Below, one piece after another: positions 1 to 8,513 of a DNA stretch of 64,000 nt; the first letter of the stretch is position 1; each line of letters starts with the position of its first letter. The translations under genes and the position numbers were made by a program. The notes below the pieces were generated by a model that had not been told where the DNA came from, searched no databases, and was given only the letters and a program-made list of their open reading frames with translations. The DNA is taken from contig NZ_JACJTD010000026.1 of the NCBI RefSeq assembly GCF_014698505.1, forward strand, positions 47,487 through 111,486, read 5' to 3'. The stretch comes from Nostoc foliaceum FACHB-393. Lineage in GTDB: Bacteria; Cyanobacteriota; Cyanobacteriia; Cyanobacteriales; Nostocaceae.

Positions 1-1
1 A

Positions 2-355
2 TATCTGCGGCAAATTCCTAAAGAAAGTCGTGCAGGTGCTTTAGTTCAAGACAAGTTGGCTGAGTACAATCGAAAGCGCCAGATTAGAGCAGCCTACTTT
101 TTACAGAAAGCCTATAAGAAAGCATCTATTAGTGATTTTGATCAGGCTGTAAAATTCCTCCAAAATATTCCCAACGATACTCTAGTTTATGCTCAAGCTC
201 AAGTCAAATTGAATGAGTATACTCAAAAGCAACGTATACTGGCTAACAATCAAAAGGTAGCTTCTGCAAAAAGAACAAATTCATCCGTACCTAAAAACTC
301 AGTAACTGAATATCTTCAAGAAGTAAATTATCTGCAAGAGGTGAATATTCGCTAG
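2..355 (+). CDS. C-terminal part of a TPR-like protein, cut by window edge
   Basis: The frame is open from the left edge of the window to a TAG at 353-355, so this is the tail of a longer gene; the TTG at 56 is probably only an internal codon. The visible ~117 residues are helical and polar, with two similar blocks (YLRQIPKESRAGALVQDKL and FLQNIPNDTLVYAQAQVKL) each followed by a tyrosine and a basic stretch. This looks like a short TPR-like repeat seen in cyanobacterial scaffold or kinase-tail proteins. No catalytic motif is present in the visible part. Function unknown. It converges on the kinase gene at 478-2607. Confidence 0.6.
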   Translation, partial: YLRQIPKESRAGALVQDKLAEYNRKRQIRAAYFLQKAYKKASISDFDQAVKFLQNIPNDTLVYAQAQVKLNEYTQKQRILANNQKVASAKRTNSSVPKNSVTEYLQEVNYLQEVNIR

Positions 356-477
356 TTACAGTAATTTTTAGATGCATAGACTTGTTACATATAACAAACA
401 ATTTTTTATTATCTATGTATAAGAAGTATTTTTAATAATCCGTAATTACGAATTATGAATTACGAATTATTAATGTA

Positions 478-2607
478 CTAGGGTGCTGTCTGCGGTGGAT
501 TGGTGGAATTAGGAACTGGGATAATTGGCACGATTATAGGCTTTGGTTTCTCAGATTGCAGCTGAATCTGGGCTTGATTGCGAGCGTCTATTGCTTGTTG
601 GTAATTAGGCTTGTATTTTATCGCTTGATCGTAAGATGCGATCGCATCTTGAAACCGTTTCAAATTTAGTAAAGCATTGCCCCTGCTATACCAGCTTTCA
701 GAATGGTCTGGTTTATAACGGACTGCCTTATTATAAGACGCGATCGCATCTTCATATTTTTGCAAAATGTATTGCGAATTCCCCAGATTATACCAGAGTT
801 GATAGTCGTTTTGCTTAAGTGTTGCTGCTTTGTTATAAGATTTTATTGCTTCTTCATAGCGTTGGTTTTGATGCAGCGACCAACCCATGTTATACCATGC
901 TTGATAATTCCTAGGATTATATTTAATTACTTGGTTAAAAGATTCAATCGCTTCTGGATAACGTTGTAAATTGAGCAGTACATTTCCTCTCGAAAACCAA
1001 GCTTGATAATAATTTGGCTTGTATTGCACCGCTTTGTCATAGGCTGTAAATGCATCTTTATACCGTCGTAGATTTACTAAAGAATTTCCGAAGTTATACC
1101 AAGCTTGATCGTAGTCTGGCTTTAAATCCACGACTTTTTCGTATGCTGCGATCGCTTCTTCATATCGGTTAGAATTTTGTAACGCTAATCCCTTTTTATA
1201 CCAAGCTTCGTAATTATCTGGTTTAAATTCAATTGCTTTTTCATAAGATTTAATTGCTTGGTCATATTGGCTTAAATTACTTAAAGCTTCACCCTTAGCA
1301 TTCCAGAGTTCCGAGTTTTCATTGTTTAATTGTAAGGCTTTGTCAAAAGAGGCGATCGCTTCTTGATATCGCTGCAAATTTCCCAATACAAATCCTCGTC
1401 CACTCCAGGCTTCAAAATAATCTGGCTGAATTTGAATTGCTCTATCATATGCCGCTAGCGCCTCTTTGTATTTTTTTAATTTAGATAGAGTTTTGCCTTG
1501 ACCATTCCAGCCTTGAGCATAATCTGGTCTAATACTAACGGCTTTTTCATATACTTCTAATGCATCTTTATAGCGTTGCAAATCAAACAGCGTACTTCCT
1601 TGCTTGGATAATTCTATGGCGTTATTTGAATTAATGTAATTTAAAATTAATATTGATGCTACTCCGCTGACTCCAATTAAAAATATTGTCAATAGAATCT
1701 TCAACAATATGCCTTTTTTAGGTTGATGTTTGTTTGTATTCTTTGCTGGAGAAATAGGAGTTAATGCAATTGTCTCAGCGGGTGGTTGTGTTAAATCATT
1801 CACAGCTTGTAATGCTACCGTTGCCGAAGGATAGCGTTGTCGAAAATCGTAGCACACCATCTTATCTAAGAATTGAGCGAATTCTGGTGTTACCGTAGCT
1901 TGATTTTGCCAGATAATTTCATTAGTATCGGCATCTTTTACTATTTCCTCTGGTAATAATCCAGTGAGAGCTTGAATAGCAATTATTCCCACAGCATAGA
2001 TATCACTGCTTAATTTTGGCGTACCATGAGCTTGTTCTCCAGGAATATATCCAGGCGTACCGATGGCAACGGTACCTTTAGTTGAGCCTTCGGGAGTAAT
2101 CACCTGGGTAGTAATTTGTTTAACTGCACCAAAATCAATTAAGATTAATTTGCCATCTGGGTGCCGTCTGAGAATGTTTCGCGGATTGACATCACGGTGA
2201 ATTACATTCTGTTGATGGACAAATTCTAAAATTGTCAAAAGTTCTTGTAAAAGTGAAATTACTTGGTCTTGACTGAGGGTTTTACCTGGGATTAATTCTT
2301 GACTCAGGTCATGACCTTCGATCAATTCCTGTACGAGATAGAATTGGGCGTTATCCTCAAAGTAAGCTAACAGTTGGGGAATGCGATCGTGAGTTCCTAA
2401 TTTATACAGAACTTGTGCTTCTGTATCAAATAAACGCCTAGCTGTCTCCAAAGTTACCGGATCACTTGCCTGGGGTTTAAGTTTCTTAACGACACATGGA
2501 GGTGAACCGGGTAATTGGGTATCACTGGCCACAAAAGTTTCACCAAAACCCCCACCTCCCAAGTTACTAATAATTTGGTATCTTCCTACAAGAGTGTTTC
2601 CTAGCAT
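478..2607 (-). CDS. Serine/threonine protein kinase with transmembrane segment and TPR tail
   Basis: A Hanks-type kinase of 709 aa that would phosphorylate proteins on Ser/Thr. The kinase domain covers residues ~9-270: glycine loop LGGGGFGETF at 16-25, ATP-binding lysine pair K41/K42, catalytic HRD at 137-139, DFG at 158-160, activation-segment end GTPGYIPGEQ at 183-192. One hydrophobic helix (~300-324) should anchor it in the membrane, followed by about ten 34-residue TPR units (~331-680) and a proline-rich tail. The catalytic loop reads HRDVNPRN, so the usual lysine two residues after the Asp is Asn. The TPRs probably bind partner proteins on the far side of the membrane (inference). It starts with ATG at 2607, next to the glycine loop as in the family. 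Confidence 0.9.
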   Translation of the reverse strand: MLGNTLVGRYQIISNLGGGGFGETFVASDTQLPGSPPCVVKKLKPQASDPVTLETARRLFDTEAQVLYKLGTHDRIPQLLAYFEDNAQFYLVQELIEGHDLSQELIPGKTLSQDQVISLLQELLTILEFVHQQNVIHRDVNPRNILRRHPDGKLILIDFGAVKQITTQVITPEGSTKGTVAIGTPGYIPGEQAHGTPKLSSDIYAVGIIAIQALTGLLPEEIVKDADTNEIIWQNQATVTPEFAQFLDKMVCYDFRQRYPSATVALQAVNDLTQPPAETIALTPISPAKNTNKHQPKKGILLKILLTIFLIGVSGVASILILNYINSNNAIELSKQGSTLFDLQRYKDALEVYEKAVSIRPDYAQGWNGQGKTLSKLKKYKEALAAYDRAIQIQPDYFEAWSGRGFVLGNLQRYQEAIASFDKALQLNNENSELWNAKGEALSNLSQYDQAIKSYEKAIEFKPDNYEAWYKKGLALQNSNRYEEAIAAYEKVVDLKPDYDQAWYNFGNSLVNLRRYKDAFTAYDKAVQYKPNYYQAWFSRGNVLLNLQRYPEAIESFNQVIKYNPRNYQAWYNMGWSLHQNQRYEEAIKSYNKAATLKQNDYQLWYNLGNSQYILQKYEDAIASYNKAVRYKPDHSESWYSRGNALLNLKRFQDAIASYDQAIKYKPNYQQAIDARNQAQIQLQSEKPKPIIVPIIPVPNSTNPPQTAP

Positions 2608-2734
2608 CTCGTTTGCCTAGTTAAGTGCGATGCGATCTGATTTCAATCTTGCCACACGTTAGGGAGGATAGGGTGAGCGGGGAGTAGGAAGTAGGGAGTG
2701 GGGAGCAGAGGAGCAGATAGGAATATTTGGTGTT

Positions 2735-2842
2735 TCTTAATTATGAATTACGAATTATGAATTACGTTAGCGCAGCGTTAGCGAGTCTTCTCCCAAAGGG
2801 AGACGCTAAGAGCGAACGAGCGTCATTACAAATTACGAATTA
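2735..2842. repeat. Dispersed short repeats upstream of the rhomboid-like gene
   Basis: Contains several copies of the word gaattacgaatt, then a GC-rich block with a small hairpin (TCTCCC AAA GGGAGA near 2790-2806). The same words recur at 440-475, 14850-14880 and 39210-39265. These are typical low-complexity dispersed repeats of Nostoc-type genomes, not genes. The preceding stretch (2670-2720) is purine-rich simple sequence (ggggag words) similar to the centre of the element at 15347-15498. Confidence 0.6.
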
Positions 2843-2844
2843 GT

Positions 2845-3546
2845 ATGATTCCTATTAGTGATAATATCCGTTGCCGGATCAAACCGGTTATTAATTACTG
2901 GCTGATTGGTATTAATGTTGCCGTATTTTTATGGGAACTTCAACTAGAATTTAGTGGCGGGCTAGGTTATTTTGTTAATAGTTGGGGTTTGATTCCAGCG
3001 CAGATTAGTGGAGCAATTACAAATGCATTGTTCTTCAACAACTCTGCTGCTTGGATAATTGTAATTTGGCGAGCATTTTCACTATTTTTTGCAATATTTA
3101 TACATGGTAGTTTTAGCCAGATATTAGGAAACCTACTATTTCTGTGGGTTTTTGGCAAAACTGTTGAGAATATTTTGGGACATGGACGCTATTTAGGATT
3201 TTATCTAGCGGCTGGCGTAATGATAGGAGTAGTGCAAGTTCTGGCTGAACCGAGTTTGACAGTCCCATTGATTGGGGCGAATGGCGCGATCGCAGCTATT
3301 TTAGGAGCATATATTATGAAGTTTCCTAAAGCAAAAATTGACACTATTTTGCCGCTAATAATCTTGTATATCCCCATCGAACTTCCAGCTTTTTTCTATA
3401 TATTTTGGTGGTTTGTGCAACAATTATTTTATGGTATTGGTAGTTTAAATATTCCTCCCGTTGGCGTAAATCAATCGGGTGTTGTCTTCTGGGGGCAAGT
3501 TCTGGGATTATTGAGTGGTGCAGCTTTCATGCGTCTGAAGAGATGA
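2845..3546 (+). CDS. Rhomboid-family membrane protein lacking catalytic residues (pseudo-protease)
   Basis: A 233-aa polytopic protein with the rhomboid layout: an N-terminal helix, the HGSFSQILGN loop-helix (87-96), a glycine-rich helix and a last helix ending GLLSG. In active rhomboids the nucleophile lies in GxSG and the base is a His in the last core helix. Here the GxSG position is GANG (N146 replaces Ser), the last-helix position is Q218 in WGQVLG in place of the usual His, and the oxyanion-region His is Q92; only the Asn (N96) of HxxxN remains. The fold is therefore probably kept and proteolysis lost. It may bind membrane proteins as iRhoms or derlins do (inference). It starts 3' of a repeat cluster with no obvious Shine-Dalgarno sequence. 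Confidence 0.8.
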   Translation: MIPISDNIRCRIKPVINYWLIGINVAVFLWELQLEFSGGLGYFVNSWGLIPAQISGAITNALFFNNSAAWIIVIWRAFSLFFAIFIHGSFSQILGNLLFLWVFGKTVENILGHGRYLGFYLAAGVMIGVVQVLAEPSLTVPLIGANGAIAAILGAYIMKFPKAKIDTILPLIILYIPIELPAFFYIFWWFVQQLFYGIGSLNIPPVGVNQSGVVFWGQVLGLLSGAAFMRLKR

Positions 3547-3743
3547 TTTATTACTAAATCACCGCTCGATGCAAAGCCTGTTATCGTCAGACATCGATCT
3601 GAATGTTAGAAGATATCTTTTGGCTAAAACTCCTATGTGCCTTTTGATGGATTGCGTTTTTTAGTTGAAAAATCCATACTGCTAATACTAGGGGATGCCA
3701 ATTATTCAAATCGGTATTGTTTAGTTATATAGCGGTGTATAAG

Positions 3744-6392
3744 ATGCCAAATGTTGATAAAATTAACTTTAAAATCACTGATGAATTAGCAGTTCTACGG
3801 CAGCGTGTAGCTGAGTTAGAACGATCAGAAATATTTTATCAGCAAAGGCAAACAGCGCTTGAGCAGCAAGTAATAGAGCTAGAAAAAAAACTGGCACTTG
3901 CACTACAATATCCCCATATTCAAGCTGTTAAATATGATATCAAGTGGCATCTTGAACAAAAGACATCCACAGCTTTTAATGTGCCAACAGATGTAGCAGT
4001 CACTTTACAGCAACTCCAACAAGAAATTGCAGAGCGACAGCAGGTAGAAGCGTCGCTAAGGGAGAGTGAAGAACGGCTCAGGCTAGCCCTAGAGGTTTCC
4101 CAGATGGGCTTGTGGGATTGGAATATTGTTACTAATCAAGTCATCTGGTCTGAAAATCATGAAGTGCTTTTTGGTGTGCTACCAGGTAGTTTTGACGGCC
4201 CTTACGAAACGTTTCAGAAGTGCGTTTATCCTGAAGACAGGCAATCTGTGATGCAAGGGATCGCCTACGCTTTAGAACAAAAGACTGACTACAACGATGA
4301 ATTTCGTATAGTTCGATCAGACCAAAGTGTACATTGGATTTCTGCCAAGGGAAAATTTATCTACGACGATCGCGGACAAGCGGTACGAATGATCGGCGTT
4401 TGTATGGAAACTACTGTCTGCAAGCAAGCAGAAGAAAGTACTCGTGAACTCACAACCCAAGTGCAAGAACAGGCAAATATTTTAAATGCCATCCTCACCG
4501 CCTCAGTCGATCACATTTATATCTTTGATGGCAGAGGTTGCTATCAGTATGTCAGTCATGATGCAGCTACGGTATTAGGCTTCAAGCCTCAGGATATTGT
4601 CGGAAAAACTTTGCAAGACCTGGATGTACCCGCAGACCTTATAGAACAGGTAGATAATCAACGACAAACTGTCATGAAAACTGGGCAGCCAATCAAGGAT
4701 GAATGTAAATATGTTACTCCTGATGGCGTGCATTATTATGAATACATCCTCACACCATTACGAAATTCCGACCAAACTATTGAAGGCGTAATTACTGTTT
4801 CTCGTGATATTACCGAACACAAACGGGCAGAAAAAACATTACGCGAAAGTGAAGCCAGATTTCGGCGTTTGTTTGAATCCAACCTGATCGGGGTCGCTTT
4901 TTGGAATGTAGATGGCTTTATTCTTGATGCCAATGATGCCTTTCTCCAGCTAGCTGGCTACACTCGTGATGAGTTTGCCACCTTAGGTAGAATTAATTGG
5001 CGAGAACTTACTCCTGTTGAATATAAGGATTTAGACGATCGCGCCCTTTTGGAACTGCAAACCACTGGAATTTCCAAAATTTACGAGAAAGAATACATCC
5101 ACCGCAACGGGAAGCGAGTCCCAATTGTTTTGGGGGTAGCCTTGTTAAATGACTCCAAGGATAATGGTGTTGCTTTTGTACTAGATATTACCGATCGCAA
5201 ATCAGCCGAGAAAGAATGCGATCGCCTACTCGAACGAGAAACCAAAGCACGCAAACAAGCAGAAATCGCCAACAAAATCAAAGATGAGTTTCTGGCGGTT
5301 CTCTCCCATGAACTACGAACCCCACTCAACTCCGTTTTGGGATGGTCGAAAATGTTGCGGACTCGCAAGTTTGATGAAAAAACCACTAACCACGCCTTAG
5401 AAACCATTGAACGCAACGCCAAGTTACAAACCCAGCTAATTGAAGATTTGTTGGATGTGTCTCGCATCCTCCAAGGAAAATTAAACTTAAATATCTGTCC
5501 AGTTAGCTTGGTAATGGTAGTTGAAGCAGCACTAGAGACAGTACAACTAGCAGCACAAGCTAAGTCAATTCAAATGAAGACTATATTTGATCCGACTTTG
5601 GAGCAAGTGATGGGCGATCCAAATCGGCTTCAGCAAGTTGTATGGAATCTACTTTCGAATGCGGTAAAATTTACCCCAACAGGCGGACGGGTAGAAATTC
5701 GACTAATGCAAGTTGGTAACCAAGCTCAAATTAAGATCAGCGATACAGGTAAGGGAATTAGCTCAGAGTTTTTGCCTTATGTGTTCGATTACTTTCGCCA
5801 AGCTGATAGCACAACTACCCGGACATTTGGTGGACTAGGTTTAGGATTAGCGATCGTGCGTAAGGTTGTAGAGATGCATGGAGGAAAAGTTCAAGCCGAA
5901 AGTCTTGGAGAAGGATCAGGTACCACCTTCACTGTTGAGCTACCGCTTTTAGTCAGAAGTGAAGATGTTCGGCGTGAAAATAATGAGTTTTTAGATTGTG
6001 AGCCTGAATCCTCGCTCCTTTCGAATACACAAGTTTTGGTAGTGGACGATGAACCAGATATCCGCGACTTAGTGACCTTTATTTTGCAAGACTACGGTGT
6101 AGAAGTAACCGCCGTATCTTCCGCACAGGAAGCATTACAAGCGCTGTCTGAATCAATACCAGATGTTTTAATTAGCGATATTGGAATGCCAAAGACAGAC
6201 GGTTATATGCTGATGCGTGAAGTGAGGGCGCGATCGCCTCAACAAGGAGGATTGGTACCAGCGATCGCTCTGACGGCTTATGCAGGCGAAATGAATCAGC
6301 AGCAAGCACTAGCAGCAGGATTTCAAATGCATATTTCTAAACCAGTAGATCCAGATGCATTGGTGAAAGCAATTACTGATTTGATTAATTAG
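3744..6392 (+). CDS. PAS-rich hybrid sensor histidine kinase with C-terminal receiver
   Basis: An 882-aa hybrid kinase from the ATG at 3744 (an in-frame TTG at 3717 is less likely). Order, numbered from 3744: an N-terminal coiled coil (~12-60), three PAS/PAC sensor units (~110-230, ~240-360, ~368-488), a HisKA domain with phosphoacceptor H522 in SHELRTPLN, an HATPase with NLLSNAVKF, DTGKGIS and the glycine motif GGLGLGLAIV, and a receiver with acidic pocket VVDDEPD, phosphoacceptor D812 (SDIGMPK) and a conserved Lys in SKPVD. No membrane segment or signal peptide is visible, so it should be a soluble cytoplasmic sensor. The PAS ligand cannot be read from sequence. It stands alone, with no adjacent regulator on its strand. 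Confidence 0.93.
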   Translation: MPNVDKINFKITDELAVLRQRVAELERSEIFYQQRQTALEQQVIELEKKLALALQYPHIQAVKYDIKWHLEQKTSTAFNVPTDVAVTLQQLQQEIAERQQVEASLRESEERLRLALEVSQMGLWDWNIVTNQVIWSENHEVLFGVLPGSFDGPYETFQKCVYPEDRQSVMQGIAYALEQKTDYNDEFRIVRSDQSVHWISAKGKFIYDDRGQAVRMIGVCMETTVCKQAEESTRELTTQVQEQANILNAILTASVDHIYIFDGRGCYQYVSHDAATVLGFKPQDIVGKTLQDLDVPADLIEQVDNQRQTVMKTGQPIKDECKYVTPDGVHYYEYILTPLRNSDQTIEGVITVSRDITEHKRAEKTLRESEARFRRLFESNLIGVAFWNVDGFILDANDAFLQLAGYTRDEFATLGRINWRELTPVEYKDLDDRALLELQTTGISKIYEKEYIHRNGKRVPIVLGVALLNDSKDNGVAFVLDITDRKSAEKECDRLLERETKARKQAEIANKIKDEFLAVLSHELRTPLNSVLGWSKMLRTRKFDEKTTNHALETIERNAKLQTQLIEDLLDVSRILQGKLNLNICPVSLVMVVEAALETVQLAAQAKSIQMKTIFDPTLEQVMGDPNRLQQVVWNLLSNAVKFTPTGGRVEIRLMQVGNQAQIKISDTGKGISSEFLPYVFDYFRQADSTTTRTFGGLGLGLAIVRKVVEMHGGKVQAESLGEGSGTTFTVELPLLVRSEDVRRENNEFLDCEPESSLLSNTQVLVVDDEPDIRDLVTFILQDYGVEVTAVSSAQEALQALSESIPDVLISDIGMPKTDGYMLMREVRARSPQQGGLVPAIALTAYAGEMNQQQALAAGFQMHISKPVDPDALVKAITDLIN

Positions 6393-6500
6393 TCATTGGT
6401 CATTGGTGATTATTTGTTGGTATATACCGAGTGTTTCGTTGGCGAAAAAACTTTTTTATTAAAGGACTAATTTAAACCACGTTCCTTGTGGGCGTGGTAT

Positions 6501-6680
6501 CTCGTCGATACAATTGCATTGTTAGTCGATGCAATCGCATTGTTAGTCGATGCAATGCCATTGTTAGTCGATGCAATGCCATTGTTAGTCGATGCAATGC
6601 CATTGTTAGTCGATGCAATGCCATTGTTAGTCGATGCAATGCCATTGTTAGTCGATGCAATGCCATTGTTAGTCGATATC
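6501..6680. repeat. 21-bp tandem repeat array (8 regular copies)
   Basis: The word gttagtcgat begins at 6521, 6542, 6563, 6584, 6605, 6626, 6647 and 6668, exactly 21 bp apart; a degenerate copy (tcgtcgatacaattgcat) precedes at ~6502. Inner units are identical, outer ones differ by a few bases, as expected from copy-number change by slippage. Because 21 is a multiple of 3, open frames run through it on both strands and are not evidence of coding. The array lies between the hybrid kinase and the GTPase gene. It has no spacers and is not a CRISPR array. Confidence 0.95.
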
Positions 6681-6841
6681 ATAATTTCCTTTGCTACATT
6701 TTTCTACGGCGACAGTTCATTTAGGAATGTGAGACACCACTAGCTCCAAAACGCAATCGCCCAAGTTTATACACTACTAACGGTACTGGTTATCCCTTTG
6801 AGAATCGCTATAAGATTAGAAAAAGGGTCTTCTACGTTTAG

Positions 6842-8182
6842 ATGGAAATGACTGAGCAACGTGATGCTGACTCACCGTCAACTAATTCTCAGCAATTGAG
6901 TGAACCGACCAATGGAGCAACTACCAAATCGGTGGATAATTCCTGGACAAACCGCATTGGTAGTGTTTGGAATAAAGCAACAACACATCTAACGCAACTC
7001 CTACCCGTAGAACAACTGGCACAGACGGTTGTTGAATGGTTTAGCGTGAGCGAAACTCAGGTTGCAGAGATTTTAGAGAAAGTTCGAGCCGAACTGCCAA
7101 CTACTGAAGCACTGCTGATTGGTAAACCCCAAGCCGGAAAAAGTTCAATTGTGCGGGGATTGACGGGAGTTTCTGCCGAAATTGTCGGTCAGGGATTTCG
7201 TCCTCACACGCAACACACCCAGCGCTATGCCTATCCTTCCAATGACCTGCCGTTACTGATTTTTACTGATACGGTGGGACTCGGTGATGTTAAACAAGAT
7301 ACTCAATTAATCATTCAGGAATTAGTTGGCGATTTAAAAAAGGAAACTCGTTCCGCCAGAATCCTGCTTCTGACAGTTAAAATCAATGATTTTGCAACTG
7401 ACACGCTACGACAAATCGCTAAACAGCTGCGCCAGCAGTATCCAGACATTCCCTGTCTGTTGGTAGTTACCTGCTTGCACGAGGTTTATCCTCTCGATAC
7501 CGTCGATCATCCCGCCTATCCACCAGATTATCAAGAAGTCAACCGCGCATTTACCGCAATGCAGCAAGCCTTCGCAGGAATAACTGACCGCTCTGTACTA
7601 ATTGACTTTACCTTAGAAGAAGATGGCTACACTCCGGTATTTTACGGCTTAGAAGCACTGCGAGATTCCTTAGCAGAACTACTCCCACAAGCAGAAGCGC
7701 AAGCGATTTATCAGCTATTAGATCAAGCAGAAGCTGGGAAGCAACTTGGTAATCTTTACCGAGATGCTGCACGCCGCTATATTTTGCCATTTTCGATTAT
7801 GTCTGCTACTCTCGCCGCTGTACCTCTGCCATTTGCCACAATGCCCGTACTCACTGCCTTGCAAGTATCAATGGTGGGACTGTTGGGTAAATTATATGGG
7901 CAGACAGTCACTCCATCACAGGCGGGAGGTGTTGTGAGTGCGATCGCAGGTGGTTTTTTAGCACAGGCAATAGCCCGAGAATTAATTAAATTTATACCAG
8001 GATTTGGTAGTGCGATCGCAGCCTCTTGGGCAGCCGCCTATACCTGGGCACTAGGGGAAGCTGCCTGCGTTTACTTTGGTGATTTAATGGGAGGTAAGAA
8101 ACCCGATCCCCAAAGAATTCAGTTGGTGATGCAAGAAGCGTTTCAAGCGGCGCAAGAACGGTTTAAGGGAATTAAACGTTAA
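6842..8182 (+). CDS. GTPase with C-terminal DUF697-type membrane domain
   Basis: A 446-aa protein with an Era/YihA-like GTPase domain: P-loop GKPQAGKS (94-101), G3 motif DTVGLGD (143-149) and a poor G4 (TCLHEV in place of NKxD), so guanine specificity may be relaxed. The N-terminal ~50 residues are polar and disordered. The last ~140 residues hold two or three hydrophobic, Ala/Gly-rich helices, matching the DUF697 domain that follows such GTPases in cyanobacteria and probably inserts in a membrane. A role in membrane or cell-envelope homeostasis is inference. The ATG at 6842 (second ATG at 6848) follows the 21-bp array by ~160 bp. It ends at 8182 and is followed by repeat-containing DNA. Confidence 0.85.
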   Translation: MEMTEQRDADSPSTNSQQLSEPTNGATTKSVDNSWTNRIGSVWNKATTHLTQLLPVEQLAQTVVEWFSVSETQVAEILEKVRAELPTTEALLIGKPQAGKSSIVRGLTGVSAEIVGQGFRPHTQHTQRYAYPSNDLPLLIFTDTVGLGDVKQDTQLIIQELVGDLKKETRSARILLLTVKINDFATDTLRQIAKQLRQQYPDIPCLLVVTCLHEVYPLDTVDHPAYPPDYQEVNRAFTAMQQAFAGITDRSVLIDFTLEEDGYTPVFYGLEALRDSLAELLPQAEAQAIYQLLDQAEAGKQLGNLYRDAARRYILPFSIMSATLAAVPLPFATMPVLTALQVSMVGLLGKLYGQTVTPSQAGGVVSAIAGGFLAQAIARELIKFIPGFGSAIAASWAAAYTWALGEAACVYFGDLMGGKKPDPQRIQLVMQEAFQAAQERFKGIKR

Positions 8183-8513
8183 AACTCAAGAATCCGTTTC
8201 TCAAAGCAAACTACTCAATGGATTTTCCACATAGCGCCCATAGGCTGCTATGGGTTGATAACTCGCAGATTCATATATAGCGGTTCCCATTCAGATGCGA
8301 ACATTACATCACAAGGTGTAGGGGCACGGCAGTGCCCATTGGTGTCAACTTTAAGCAAAAGATGTAATCTAAGAACAATAATAATGATGTTCTTAGAGAT
8401 ACATCATGGCAATCGCTCTAACTCTTGCCAGCGCCTGCGATCTCAATGTGCAAATTAAAACTTCCTCTTAGAGCTATTTCGTAATTTCTCATGACTATAC
8501 AGGAAACAGAATA
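8183..8513. repeat. Intergenic region with partial palindromic element before hyuA
   Basis: At 8273-8350 there is a partial copy of the element seen complete at 46657-46762: it starts tatatagcggttccca and includes the hairpin core gggcacggcagtgccc. A second weak hairpin (AAGAAC..GTTCTT, ~8368-8392) follows. I see no convincing gene; a 21-codon frame starting at 8406 has no family resemblance. The last bases before hyuA (caggaaacagaata) provide its ribosome binding site. Confidence 0.6.

Noticed and set aside
6467..6743. Repetitive open frames on both strands over the 21-bp array
   Set aside because: Unit length is a multiple of 3 and stop-free, so frames stay open by chance; no ribosome binding site or sensible composition.
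8255..8458. 67-codon frame before hyuA
   Set aside because: Overlaps a dispersed palindromic element and has no protein-like pattern.
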